Origin: CAMDPA01 sp964574325
GTDB lineage: Bacteria > Pseudomonadota > Alphaproteobacteria > Rhizobiales > Hyphomicrobiaceae
DNA: 64,000 bases
NCBI GenBank assembly: GCA_964574325.1
Contig: CAZNMY010000017.1
Coordinates: 1 to 64,000 of the forward strand
Direction of reading: 5' to 3'
Of this stretch, positions 25,347 through 34,443 are shown in pieces (within the stretch, counting starts at the first letter, position 1; every line of letters begins with the position of its first letter). The position numbers were made by a program, and so were the translations under genes. Under the pieces are notes generated by a model. It made no database searches. It saw only the letters and a program-made list of their open reading frames with translations, and was not told the DNA's origin.

Positions 25347-25724
25347 TCACCGCGTCGCACTGCCTGCGAACACCCAGCGCAACGAGACGACATAGTTCCA
25401 GACCAGCACGATGGCGGTCGCGGCGATCTGCGCCAACAGGTAGTGAAGCCCCGCCGACAGCAACAGCCACATCACCGAGGTATTGACCGCGATCCCCATC
25501 CCCACCATCCCGACAAAACGCAGGAAAGTCGGGCCGATCGGCTCGCGCGATTGGAACGTGAAGATCCGTGTCGCCAGAAAATTGAAGACCGCGGAAATCG
25601 CGAACGCTGCACTCGAAACAACCGTCGTCGGCCCAAGCTGCAGGTGAACGCCTGCGATCAGCAGCGCGTATTGGAGCAGCGTGGCAAAGCCTCCGACGAA
25701 TGCGAACCGGAGAAACCTCTCCAT
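25347..25724 (-). CDS. GtrA-family membrane protein
   Basis: A 125-residue protein with four membrane segments in the GtrA pattern: FAFVGGFATLLQYALLIAGV first and AATAIVLVWNYVVSLRWVF last (the N-Y-x-x-S/x-x-x-W-V-F ending is typical). GtrA proteins are thought to flip undecaprenyl-phosphate-linked sugars or to anchor the matching glycosyltransferase. It is the last gene of a three-gene minus-strand operon with a GtrB-like glycosyltransferase and a GT39-type protein. Confidence 0.85.
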   Translation of the reverse strand: MERFLRFAFVGGFATLLQYALLIAGVHLQLGPTTVVSSAAFAISAVFNFLATRIFTFQSREPIGPTFLRFVGMVGMGIAVNTSVMWLLLSAGLHYLLAQIAATAIVLVWNYVVSLRWVFAGSATR

Positions 25725-25769
25725 GTCGTGCTCGAGTCCTGATGTTGATCAGTGGCGCCGTAAGGCGTC

Positions 25770-26801
25770 TCAGTCCCACGTCTTCACGTCGACGAGATAG
25801 CGTGGCCGCCGCTTCGTCTCGAGATAGATCTTGCCGATGTACTCGCCGATGACGCCCAGAAACAGCAGTTGAATGCCGCCGAGGAAGTACATCGGGATCA
25901 CGGTCGACGCCCAACCGGGTACGGCGCCGTCACCGAAATAGCGGACCATCAGCGCCCACAGCCCGAAACCCGTCGACAGCGTGGCGATCAAAACTCCCGT
26001 GACCGTCGCCATCCGCAACGGCACGATCGAAAACGATGTGATCCCCTGCCACGCCAGCGCCAGCATCTTCGTCAGCGGATACTTCGAGACCCCCGCCGCG
26101 CGCTCGCGCCGCGCGTACTCGACGGTCTCGGACTTCAACCCGACGAGGGGCATGATGCCCCTGAGAAACAGGTTCGTCTCGTCGAACTCCCGCAACAGGC
26201 GCATCGCCCGCCGCGACATCAGCCGGTAGTCCGCGTGATTGAACACCACGGGCACGCCGAGAAACCGGAGGATGTGATAATAGCCTTCAGCGCTGACGCG
26301 CTTGGCGAAGCTGTCCGCCGTGCGATCGTTGCGCACGCCATAGACTGTCTCTGCGCCGCGGCCGTAGGCCTCGATCATCCGCTCGATGCAGGTCTCGTCA
26401 TCCTGCATGTCGGCATCGATGGTGATGATCGCATCGGCATCGACCTCCATCATGCCGGCGAGCACGGCGCCCTGGTGTCCGAAATTGCGCGCGAGCTTGA
26501 TGCCCCTGACCATGGGAGATGCTGCGGAAAGTCGTTCGATGATCTCCCAGGTCCCGTCGCGACTGCCGTCGTCGACGAGATAGATGAAGCTGTCCTGCGC
26601 CACCACGCGGCGCTGCTTCAGGCCCGCCAGATAGCTGCCGATCGCGTCGACGGAACGCTCGAGCACTTCTTGTTCGTTGTAGCAGGGGATCACGATCGCC
26701 AGCGCCGGCTCCGGCCGCTTGCTCGCCGAAGCCTGCGATCGGTGCACGGTCTCCACGGAATTCCCCCCGCAGGTTCTGTCGTTCGGCTCGATCGTCAGCA
26801 T
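25770..26801 (-). CDS. GtrB/DPM1-like family 2 glycosyltransferase
   Basis: A 343-residue GT-A enzyme: PCYNEQEVLERSVDAI, YLVDDGSRDGTWEII, then ITIDADMQDDE (the D-x-D-type metal site) and a later YRLMSRRAMRLLREF. Two hydrophobic helices lie near the C-terminus (FSIVPLRMATVTGVLIATL and YFLGGIQLLFLGVIGEYIGK). Relatives transfer glucose or a similar sugar from a nucleotide donor to undecaprenyl or dolichyl phosphate. The gene ends one base before the GT39-type stop region and precedes gtrA, forming a lipid-linked sugar pathway. Confidence 0.9.
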   Translation of the reverse strand: MLTIEPNDRTCGGNSVETVHRSQASASKRPEPALAIVIPCYNEQEVLERSVDAIGSYLAGLKQRRVVAQDSFIYLVDDGSRDGTWEIIERLSAASPMVRGIKLARNFGHQGAVLAGMMEVDADAIITIDADMQDDETCIERMIEAYGRGAETVYGVRNDRTADSFAKRVSAEGYYHILRFLGVPVVFNHADYRLMSRRAMRLLREFDETNLFLRGIMPLVGLKSETVEYARRERAAGVSKYPLTKMLALAWQGITSFSIVPLRMATVTGVLIATLSTGFGLWALMVRYFGDGAVPGWASTVIPMYFLGGIQLLFLGVIGEYIGKIYLETKRRPRYLVDVKTWD

Positions 26802-26802
26802 C

Positions 26803-28467
26803 TCATCGCACCTGAATTGGCCTGAGGATGTGGAGATCGGCGCTGCGGTGCACGGTCTCGAATCGCCCCGCCCCCGACTTCGCGGCTCTCAGAATGTAGT
26901 CCTCGTCGGCATCGGGTTTGCCGAGCGGCAGGGTTGGAAACACCACGACATACTGGACGCCGAACGTCTCCGCCCGCTGCCGGACATCATCCGCCGACCA
27001 GACCCTTGCCGTCAGACGGCGCTCTGCCACGCCGACCGTCGGCCGTCCCAGAACGACATGCAGCGCCTGGGACTGATTGGACATCACGGGATGTTTCGTG
27101 GATGCCCCGGCGCGGAGCAAATCCCGTGCCGACATCGTCCCGACTTTCTGGGACAGAATGGCTTCGATGCGGGCGGGATAAGCGCCCCCTCGGATGAACT
27201 CCGCGAACGCGGCGAGGTATCCCAGCGTCACGAACGCGACGCTGGCGACCGCCGCGCGATGCCACCACAGCTCGGCCGACCCCGCCGCCGCAGCTGACGA
27301 GTTCCGCGGCCACAGCGCTGCGAAGCCGAGCAGGAGCATCGGCACGCACGGCACGAGATAACGCGCCTCGACCATCACGCCGGTTTTTCCCAGCGTCATC
27401 ATCAAAAGGAGAACGACGGTCGCAGCCGAGCCGAGGAAAGCGAATATCGCGACGTAGAGACGCTCGTCGCGCTGGACGTACGCGCCCCAATCCTGCGCCG
27501 ACAGCCGCTTGGCAACCCAGCCTCCCAACGCGACGACGAGCGACAGGACGAGCAGCTTCCCATACCAGAACCGCATATCGCCCAGGAGGACCTGGATCGC
27601 CCACTTCGACTGCTGGTAGATCTCGCCGAACTGGAGCGCACGCGGCCCCTCGGGTCCCCCCGTCAAACGGCCCGTCACGACGTAGTTCCGTCCGAGCAAG
27701 AGCGCCACGACCAGCACGGCCGGCGCCACCAGGGCGATCCCCGCCTTGATCGATGCCGGCGACATGCGGCCGCGCACAACCTGCAGCATGGCGACCAGCC
27801 CGAGCGATCCCACGAAAGCGACGCCGAGGTAGCGGAAGGTGCAGGCGAGGCCCACGCATAGCGACGCCGCGGCGAACAGCGCGAGCCGGTCGCGCTCTGC
27901 CCGCTCGCCCTCGGCGCGATCCTCCTCCGATTGCCTCGTCAGGCCCGCGTGAAGAAGGCTTGCACCCGCCACCAGACTGGCGATGAACAGAGGCTCGCTC
28001 AACACCTCGATGGTGAGCGAGAGTGCGGGAACATAGAGCACGTAGGCTATCGCCATGATGATGGCGCTGACGCGGTCGCCGTCGAGCAGGCGTGAGCACA
28101 GCCAGAAGACAAGAAGCGCCGTCCCGCAGTGCGCGACAGCACTGAGCAACCCGACGGCATGCAATCCCGAAAGTCCCGAAAGCGACGACAGCCCCGCCGC
28201 CAACAACGGCAACCCCGGCGGCCATACCGTCTGCAGCGCGGGCATCCCGAACTGCGCCTGAACCTCGTAGTAGATCGTCGACGTCCTGATACCGTTGCCG
28301 GCGAGAATCTGCTCGATCGTGCTGAGGTACTGGGCACCGTCGTTGGCAACGTAGGCAGGCCCCGCCAGGAAGAGCGTCACCAACCCGACGCAGCCGATGA
28401 GCGCCAGCCCGGCCATCTCGACCGGTGTCCCCCGAAACCTCGCCCCTGAGCGGTGTGACAATGCCAA
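26803..28467 (-). CDS. GT39/ArnT-like membrane glycosyltransferase
   Basis: A 554-residue integral membrane protein with about 10-12 hydrophobic helices and a C-terminal soluble domain. The first periplasmic loop carries YVANDGAQYLSTIEQIL, matching the acidic motif of dolichyl-phosphate-mannose-type (PMT/ArnT) enzymes, and GMPALQTVWPPGLPLLAAGL follows. These enzymes use a polyprenyl-phosphate sugar made by a GtrB/DPM1-like protein, which is encoded directly downstream with a 1-base gap. A periplasmic glycosylation step on lipid or polymer is inferred. It is the first gene of the operon. Confidence 0.8.
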   Translation of the reverse strand: MALSHRSGARFRGTPVEMAGLALIGCVGLVTLFLAGPAYVANDGAQYLSTIEQILAGNGIRTSTIYYEVQAQFGMPALQTVWPPGLPLLAAGLSSLSGLSGLHAVGLLSAVAHCGTALLVFWLCSRLLDGDRVSAIIMAIAYVLYVPALSLTIEVLSEPLFIASLVAGASLLHAGLTRQSEEDRAEGERAERDRLALFAAASLCVGLACTFRYLGVAFVGSLGLVAMLQVVRGRMSPASIKAGIALVAPAVLVVALLLGRNYVVTGRLTGGPEGPRALQFGEIYQQSKWAIQVLLGDMRFWYGKLLVLSLVVALGGWVAKRLSAQDWGAYVQRDERLYVAIFAFLGSAATVVLLLMMTLGKTGVMVEARYLVPCVPMLLLGFAALWPRNSSAAAAGSAELWWHRAAVASVAFVTLGYLAAFAEFIRGGAYPARIEAILSQKVGTMSARDLLRAGASTKHPVMSNQSQALHVVLGRPTVGVAERRLTARVWSADDVRQRAETFGVQYVVVFPTLPLGKPDADEDYILRAAKSGAGRFETVHRSADLHILRPIQVR

Positions 28468-28822
28468 GTTCCCAGTCCTCCCTTTGCAGATCGAAGACGC
28501 ACGACCAACTAGAACGCAAAGATCGGCATACGTCCAGATCGCAGCGCATCACCTAACGGTCAAGACATTGGAAACTCGACAGTTAATCGCCGGGCCGCAT
28601 GCACGATACCGGCACGACATCCCCCGGAAACGACGATCCCAGTGGAGATTTCATCGAACGATCCTGCAGTTGCCCCAGCAATCCTCGGCGTCATGGCCGC
28701 AAACCTGCAGGCGGCGCGCATTCCCCCCGCAAATGATCGACGGGACGACTTGCCCCGGATCCCCGTCGGGAAGAGCCGCACTGGATTGCACGGGCATTGC
28801 CCGCCGATACCGTCTCCAGGGA
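28468..28822. other. Intergenic stretch upstream of the glycosylation operon
   Basis: No supported gene in 355 bp. It should hold the promoter of the minus-strand glycosyltransferase operon. I find no convincing operator or RNA element. Confidence 0.4.
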
Positions 28823-29040
28823 ATGCCCGACGCGTTCACCAGGGCGCCGTCCATGCGGCTGGGTCGCTGCCGCGCTCGTCGCCGCGACGCTGACACCTGT
28901 ACTGGTGCTGGCACCAGCACTGGCACCAGCACTGGCCAGCCTCCCGCTTGGCCTCAGCGAATTGTCCGCTTCATCATTCCGTTCGGCGCAGTTGCCGAGG
29001 CCGACATCGGCGCACCCATCTCCGCCGAACGACATCCTTT
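28823..29040 (+). pseudogene. Truncated Bug/TctC receptor gene, paralogue of the gene at 31017
   Basis: The DNA matches the first ~220 bases of the gene at 31017 closely, from the start codon through the signal-peptide region to PAWPQRIVRFIIPFGAVAEA. The reading frame shifts near codon 15, so the signal peptide is destroyed, and similarity stops soon after the motif DIGAPISAER. The region contains 12-base repeats rich in CTGGCACCAGCA. It is a non-functional remnant left by duplication or recombination. Confidence 0.75.
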
Positions 29041-29163
29041 CCACCTGGCAGAACGCGTTCCATGAACTACGTTGAAGGGTATCCAACGTCGAAGAAAGAA
29101 CTGTGGGTTGAAACTTCCTCGCGGGCTATTGGACACCACGCACCGAATGATCAGGAGCCCCCG

Positions 29164-29535
29164 ATGCAATACGCCATCCTCTGCTATCACGACGAGAAGG
29201 TGACATCCGCCTGGTCGAAGGAGCACGACGACGCCGTCATGGCCAAGCTCGGCGCGATCATGGAACGGCTCGCGAAGAACGGCCAACTCGGCCCCGTCGC
29301 TCGCCTGCTGCCGACCACCACGGCAACGACGCTGCGCAAGGATCGCGAGCCGCCCCTCGTGATCGATGGCCCCTTCGCGGAGACCAAGGAGCAGCTGCTC
29401 GGCTTCTACATCGTCGACTGTCCTTCGCTCGATGAGGTCTTGGCGATCACCCGCGAGCTGGGCGAGGCCAATCCCGGCGGCGCCTACGAGATCCGGCCCG
29501 TCGGCGTCTTCTTCGACGCCCCGCGGAGCGACTGA
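29164..29535 (+). CDS. DGPF/YCII-domain protein linked to an ECF sigma factor
   Basis: A 123-residue protein from the ATG at 29164. It has the YCII/DGPF fold: MQYAILCYHDE start, LPTTTATTLRKD, then PLVIDGPFAETKEQLLGFYI, containing the DGPF signature, and a C-terminal YEIRPVGVF. DGPF proteins are regularly encoded beside ECF42-type sigma factors. The stop overlaps the sigma gene start (TGATG), so they are translationally coupled. The biochemical role is unknown; a sensor or small enzyme of the stress pathway is proposed in the family. Confidence 0.9.
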   Translation: MQYAILCYHDEKVTSAWSKEHDDAVMAKLGAIMERLAKNGQLGPVARLLPTTTATTLRKDREPPLVIDGPFAETKEQLLGFYIVDCPSLDEVLAITRELGEANPGGAYEIRPVGVFFDAPRSD

Positions 29536-30818
29536 TGACGGACGCGGCCTGGCTCGACAGCGTCCTCACCGCCGCGCGCCCCAAAGCCGTGGCAGCACTC
29601 CTGCGCTATTTCCGCGACCTCGACATCGCCGAGGAGGCGTATCAGGAGGCCTGCCTGCGAGCGCTCCGCAACTGGCCGAAGAACGGGCCGCCCCGCGATG
29701 CAGCCGCGTGGCTCATCATGGTCGGGAAGAATGCGGCCATCGATGCCGTCCGCCGCACGAGAAGAAACACGCCCCTGCCGCCCGAGGAGCAGATCTCGGA
29801 TCTCGCGGACGTCGAGGCCCCGCGCATCGACGCCTTGGACAACGCGGATTATCGGGACGACATCCTCCGGCTGCTTTTCATCTGCTGCCATCCAGACCTG
29901 CCCGCGACCCAGCAGATCGCACTGGCGCTCCGCATCGTATCCGGTCTCACCGTCAAGCAGATCGCGCGCGCGTTCCTCGTCTCGGAAGCCGCTATGGAGC
30001 AGCGCATCACGCGCGCCAAGGCCCGTATCGCCAAGGCCGACGTGCCCTTCGAAACACCAAGCCCCGCGGAACGTGCCGAGCGCGTCGCAGCCGTCGCCGC
30101 GATGATCTACCTCGTCTTCAACGAAGGCTACACGACCGGAGCCGCCGCAGCAGCGACACCCGACGAAACAGGATCGGGCCTGTGCGAGGAAGCGATCCGT
30201 CTCGCCCGCCTGCTCCTCGGCCTTCATCCCGGCGAACCCGAGATCATGGGACTCGCAGCCCTGCTGCTGCTCCAGCACGCGCGCTCTGCTGCTCGCTTCG
30301 ACGAGAGCGGCGCGGCCGTCATGCTCGAACACCAGGACCGAACGCTCTGGAACCGCGCCCAGATCGCGGAAGGCCAGGCGCTCATCGACAAGGCGATCCG
30401 CCACCACACCCCCGGCCCCTACCAGATCCAGGCCGCCATCGCCGCGCTCCACGCCCGAGCGAAACGCGCCGACGACACCGACTGGCGGCAGATCGAGCTG
30501 CTCTATGGCGCCCTCGAACGATTGCAGCCATCGCCCGTCGTCACGCTCAATCGCGCCGTCGCAGCTTCGAAGGCGCGCGGCCCCGAAGCTGCCCTCGCGA
30601 TGGTCGAACCGCTCGCCACGGCACTCGCCAGCTATTTCTATTTCCACGGCGCCCGTGGCTCTTTCCTGCAGAAGTTGGGACGCGATGCCGAAGCGCGAAC
30701 CGCGTTCGAGCGCGCGATCGCACTCGCCAATACGCCCGCCGAAGCCGCCCACATTCGCGCCGAGATCGAACGATTGTCGGCGAGCCCCGTCGCTCCCCGA
30801 CGGCCGCCCGCGGAGTGA
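29535..30818 (+). CDS. ECF42-type RNA polymerase sigma factor with C-terminal extension
   Basis: A 427-residue protein, about twice the size of a normal ECF sigma. Region 2 spans residues 10-75 (AEEAYQEACLRALRNWPKNG, PRDAAAWLIMVGKNAAIDAV). Region 4 spans about 105-165 (FICCHPDLPATQQIALALRI, TVKQIARAFLVSEAAMEQRI). The long C-terminus includes MIYLVFNEGYTT and TPR-like repeats (LLYGALERLQPSPVVTLNRA, FLQKLGRDAEARTAFERAI). This architecture plus the upstream DGPF gene defines ECF42. No anti-sigma factor is seen; the extension is thought to control activity. Confidence 0.9.
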   Translation: MTDAAWLDSVLTAARPKAVAALLRYFRDLDIAEEAYQEACLRALRNWPKNGPPRDAAAWLIMVGKNAAIDAVRRTRRNTPLPPEEQISDLADVEAPRIDALDNADYRDDILRLLFICCHPDLPATQQIALALRIVSGLTVKQIARAFLVSEAAMEQRITRAKARIAKADVPFETPSPAERAERVAAVAAMIYLVFNEGYTTGAAAAATPDETGSGLCEEAIRLARLLLGLHPGEPEIMGLAALLLLQHARSAARFDESGAAVMLEHQDRTLWNRAQIAEGQALIDKAIRHHTPGPYQIQAAIAALHARAKRADDTDWRQIELLYGALERLQPSPVVTLNRAVAASKARGPEAALAMVEPLATALASYFYFHGARGSFLQKLGRDAEARTAFERAIALANTPAEAAHIRAEIERLSASPVAPRRPPAE

Positions 30819-31016
30819 ACCGGCGAGTGAAAGGGCCAGCACGCGTCTCACCTTTCCCTCAGACCCGGTTCGAGCACCCGATCGACGATCGTCCTCGCCA
30901 ACTCCCTCGGGCACGGCTATGAACGATGCGTACAATTACTCATCATCCCGGGTCGGCTGGAACGCCGCGCCCCGCCACGGACATGCCGGGCTAAGCCTTA
31001 TTCAGGGAGGACTCGA

Positions 31017-32033
31017 ATGCCCAACACGATCACCAGGGCGCTGGCCTTACGGCTGCGCGCTGCCGCGCTCGTCGCCGCGACGCTGACGCTTACATTGGCA
31101 CCTACCCTGACACCAGCCCTGGCCCAGCCCGCCGCGTGGCCTCAGCGAAATGTCCGCTTCATCATTCCGTTCGGCGCAGGTGCCGGCGCCGACATCGGCG
31201 CACGCCTCGTCGCTGAGCGTCTGCAGAAGAAGTGGGGCCACGCCATCGTCATCGAGAACAAGCCCGGCGGTGATGGAATCGTCGCGATTACCTCGTTCGT
31301 CGGCGCCAACGACGATCACGTCCTGCTCTATGCCGCGACCGGCTCTTTCACCGTGCATCCCTATCAGCGCGAAAAGCTGCCCTACGACCGCGAGCGAGAC
31401 ATCCTCCCCATCGCCCGCGTCGCCAACACGCTGCTCGGCGTGGCGGTTCCCGTGAGCTTCGGTGTCAATTCGCTGAAGGAACTGGTCGAGAAAGCACGCA
31501 CGGAGCCCGGCAAGCTCAACGTCGCCCTCGTCCCCGGCATCACCGAGTTCGTCTGGGACGGCTTCACGAATGCCGAGAAGCTCAAAATCGCCAAGGTTCC
31601 CTATCGTGACATCGTTCAGGCCGTTCCCGATCTCGGCGAAGGCCGTATCCAGATCATGATGGCCTCGGTCGCAATTCTGCAGCCCGGCATCAACTCGGGG
31701 CGCTCGAAAATGCTCGCCCTGAACGGCCGCAGCCGCAACGAGAAGCTCGCCCCCGGCGTCGCCACCGCGATCGAATTGGGTTTCCAATCCCTCGAACTCG
31801 AAGGACTCACGGGTCTGCTCGGCCCGAAAACCATGTCGCTCGACCTGCGCCGGAAGATCGGCGCCGACGTCGTCGAGGCAGCACGGGATCCGGAAATCGC
31901 CAGCCGCCTTCTCTCGACCTTCCAGGCCGTCAACCCCGGTGGCCCCGAGGAATTCGGCAAAGCCATGCAGGACCAGAGCGAGCAGATCGCCGCCATTGCG
32001 AAGGCACTGAACATCCAGAAGAAGGCGCAATAG
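31017..32033 (+). CDS. Bug/TctC-family periplasmic solute receptor
   Basis: A 338-residue protein with AGGGAGG upstream. A signal peptide (AAALVAATLTLTLAPTLTPA LAQ region) precedes AWPQRNVRFIIPFGAGAGAD and, later, GHAIVIENKPGGDGI, both typical of Bug receptors. The substrate is unknown and no transporter genes are adjacent. A truncated copy of its 5' end lies 2 kb upstream (28823-29040), on the other side of the DGPF-sigma pair. Confidence 0.88.
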   Translation: MPNTITRALALRLRAAALVAATLTLTLAPTLTPALAQPAAWPQRNVRFIIPFGAGAGADIGARLVAERLQKKWGHAIVIENKPGGDGIVAITSFVGANDDHVLLYAATGSFTVHPYQREKLPYDRERDILPIARVANTLLGVAVPVSFGVNSLKELVEKARTEPGKLNVALVPGITEFVWDGFTNAEKLKIAKVPYRDIVQAVPDLGEGRIQIMMASVAILQPGINSGRSKMLALNGRSRNEKLAPGVATAIELGFQSLELEGLTGLLGPKTMSLDLRRKIGADVVEAARDPEIASRLLSTFQAVNPGGPEEFGKAMQDQSEQIAAIAKALNIQKKAQ

Positions 32034-32095
32034 CTCGGGCGTGATTTCGTCGCGGTCCGCACTCGATCGCCATCAGCCGGCCGCGACGCCCCGTG

Positions 32096-32518
32096 TCATC
32101 GCCGATACGGAAAGCAGCGTGCCGGATCGAGCGTCAGCCCGTAGTGCCGGGCGAGCGCTTTGATGTCCTCGCCGTACTTCGCATAGGGATCGGAATTCTT
32201 GTGGCCGACCACGATCGGCCGGAACGACCGCTCGTCTTTCCCGGCCGGCGGCAGCATCGCCGTCGCCAGCCCGCCGCCGCTGGAATCCCGCAGCGTCAGG
32301 AACAGCGGCATCACCTTCAGCACATGCGCCTTCAATCCGATCTTCTTCTCGAACGCCATGCCGGTTGCCGGCGGCACGAAGCTCTTGGTCGCCTCCTCCA
32401 CCGCCTGTGAGAAATATTTCTCGACAGAGTGCTCCATGAGCCGCGACTCCTGCGCCGCTTCTCCTTCGGTCTCGAACCGGAACCACGTACCGTTCGGGCC
32501 ATCGCACACGAACTGCAT
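32096..32518 (-). CDS. Hypothetical protein
   Basis: About 140 residues from the ATG at 32518, which has GGAGG eight bases upstream. It is soluble. It starts MQFVCDGPNGTWFRFETEGE and has the middle segment EEATKSFVPPATGMAFEKKI and a C-terminal Tyr/Arg-rich end. I recognise no family. It is convergent with the Bug receptor gene, about 60 bases apart. Base composition is like its neighbours, so it is probably a native gene. Confidence 0.55.
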   Translation of the reverse strand: MQFVCDGPNGTWFRFETEGEAAQESRLMEHSVEKYFSQAVEEATKSFVPPATGMAFEKKIGLKAHVLKVMPLFLTLRDSSGGGLATAMLPPAGKDERSFRPIVVGHKNSDPYAKYGEDIKALARHYGLTLDPARCFPYRR

Positions 32519-32712
32519 CCGCTCATCCTCCCGGCAACCACCCACTGGTCATCTCGATGCGCTTCCGCTGCACAGCGTACGCAACCGCGAGCACCCCATT
32601 ATAACACGCCTTGTGGCAATCTCCCGACATCGATCGCAGCGATCCGGCGCAACACCTCTCCGCTTCGTGGCGCAACGCTCGAGCGTACTGGAGCGCACTG
32701 GCGCCCCCGTCC

Positions 32713-33507
32713 TCAGCCGCCGTGCTTGGCGAAGAACGCCTCCACACGATCGTGGAACAGCTGCGGATGCTCCATGTAGAAGAAGTGCCCGCCCGGTAGC
32801 TTGGCGAGTTCCGCCCCGGGAATCGCTGCCGCCATCTGCTCCGACAGATGCGGCGGCGTGCAGAAGTCGGCCTCGCCCACGATCACCATGGCCGGACACG
32901 TTATGCGGCCGAGATCGTCGAGCCGGTCGTGCGCCAGGATCATATCCATCCGCTTGATCGCGATGTCCGCCTGCGATGCACCTTTCACCGCGGCGTCGAC
33001 CCAGCCCTGCACTACCCCTTGATGCGTCATCTGGAACCGGGGATCGAACAGGAACAGCGCGCCCATTTCCGTCGCGGCCTTCACGCCGGCGGTCGCGATC
33101 ATCTGCGCGCGCGCAGCGAACTGCCGCTGGAAGAACGGATCGACGCGCGCCCACGACGAGGCGATCGTCGCCGTCTTCACGAGACGGGGATGCTCGAGCG
33201 CCAACGCCTGCGTGATCGCGCCGCCCGTCGAAGAACCGACGACGTGCACCGGCCCGACGCCGAGCTTCTCGACGATAGCTGCGAAATCGGCGGCATGCTG
33301 CGTGATCGTCTGGCCCTTCGGCGTATGCGTCGAGCGGCCGGTGCCACGATGGTCCGGCAGGATCACCGTATGCTTCTTCGAGAACAGCTGGGTCTGCGGC
33401 CCCCATGTCGCACCGACCCCGCCCAGCCCCGCGATCAGCAGCACCGGCGTGCCGCTACCGCTCACCTCGTAGTAGATCTCGGCATCGGTCGATTGGATGG
33501 TCGGCAT
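32713..33507 (-). CDS. Alpha/beta-hydrolase
   Basis: A 264-residue protein with the alpha/beta-hydrolase pattern: VLLIAGLGGVGATWGPQ (oxyanion region), DHRGTGRSTH, nucleophile elbow HVVGSSTGGAITQAL with Ser, a later VIVGEADFCTPP with the acidic residue, and the catalytic His at LPGGHFFYMEHP. It is close to the 3-oxoadipate enol-lactonase/esterase group in layout, but the substrate cannot be fixed. It stands alone on the minus strand. Confidence 0.85.
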   Translation of the reverse strand: MPTIQSTDAEIYYEVSGSGTPVLLIAGLGGVGATWGPQTQLFSKKHTVILPDHRGTGRSTHTPKGQTITQHAADFAAIVEKLGVGPVHVVGSSTGGAITQALALEHPRLVKTATIASSWARVDPFFQRQFAARAQMIATAGVKAATEMGALFLFDPRFQMTHQGVVQGWVDAAVKGASQADIAIKRMDMILAHDRLDDLGRITCPAMVIVGEADFCTPPHLSEQMAAAIPGAELAKLPGGHFFYMEHPQLFHDRVEAFFAKHGG

Positions 33508-33840
33508 GGCAAGCGCTCCCGGATGAATTGGCGTCCGCCGAAGCTATGCGCTCCACAGCCCCGGACGCAATGTCTCCATGGATCGGCCTCGATGTATCGG
33601 TCTCACTGTACCCCCACGATGACGCGATCGGTCGATTGCACGAAGCCCGCCGCCATCCGGGTCCCCAAACGGCGGCAGGATGGTTCGTAAACAGACTATT
33701 AATCTCTAAATCCCGCAGTAACCATTTTCAGCTATTCAGACATGCAGAGGACTTCACGAAGCGAACCGGGACGACGTCACCGGCCCGAAAAACTCGAGCC
33801 GGAAGACTTGGATCCGAAGACGTGAGCTGGACGACTTGGA
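33508..33840. other. Intergenic stretch between the hydrolase and PilZ genes
   Basis: 333 bp between divergently read genes. It should hold both promoters. I see only short imperfect repeats of GACTTGGA near 33805 and 33832, and no gene or terminator. Confidence 0.35.
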
Positions 33841-34416
33841 ATGAGCGATCAGATCAACTGGACCGAGCGCCGCCAGTTCGGCCGCCGCCCACTGAACGCA
33901 GAGGCCGTAGCCGAGCTGCCCGGTGCGGTCGAGATACCCTGCATCATCGAGAACCTCTCGGAAGGCGGAGCCTTGCTGTCATTCCCGACCGGGGTTGCAC
34001 CGATCAACCTGTTCGATCTCTCGCTCGAGAATGTTCCCTTCAGGCTCCGGTGCGAAATGCGCTATCAGGTCGGAATACGCTTCGGCGTCCGCTTCATGCG
34101 CGTCGATCAGGGCGAAGCACTCGTCCGCCATTTCTTCCCGGCAACCGCCTCGCCGACCAGCACACCCCAGCAGAAGTGCAAAACCGTCGATCACGCCGCT
34201 GCAAGGACGACGAGCGTCCGCCAACTCCGCCGATCCATGCTGCCCCACATCCTGCCCGAACCGACACCAGCCGTGGCGCCACAGGCCGCACCAGTCTCGT
34301 CTAAAGCCGTAGCCGCCCCGGTCCCTGCCGCACCAAAGCGCGCCGCGTCGGCAGTTCAGAGTGCGCCGCAACCGCCTCCCTCGAACCGCCCCTCGCGGAT
34401 CGTCGTCAAGCGCTGA
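33841..34416 (+). CDS. PilZ-domain c-di-GMP-binding protein
   Basis: A 191-residue protein. Residues 8-100 are a PilZ domain with both ligand motifs: RRQFGRR (R-x3-R) near residue 10 and NLSEGGALL (N/D-x-S-x2-G) near residue 40. A Pro/Ala-rich tail of about 90 residues follows with no clear domain. PilZ proteins sense cyclic di-GMP and adjust motility or envelope polymers. The ribosome binding site is weak (TTGGA). Confidence 0.85.
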   Translation: MSDQINWTERRQFGRRPLNAEAVAELPGAVEIPCIIENLSEGGALLSFPTGVAPINLFDLSLENVPFRLRCEMRYQVGIRFGVRFMRVDQGEALVRHFFPATASPTSTPQQKCKTVDHAAARTTSVRQLRRSMLPHILPEPTPAVAPQAAPVSSKAVAAPVPAAPKRAASAVQSAPQPPPSNRPSRIVVKR

Positions 34417-34443
34417 ACGCCGGCGGAACACGACAGCCTCGTC

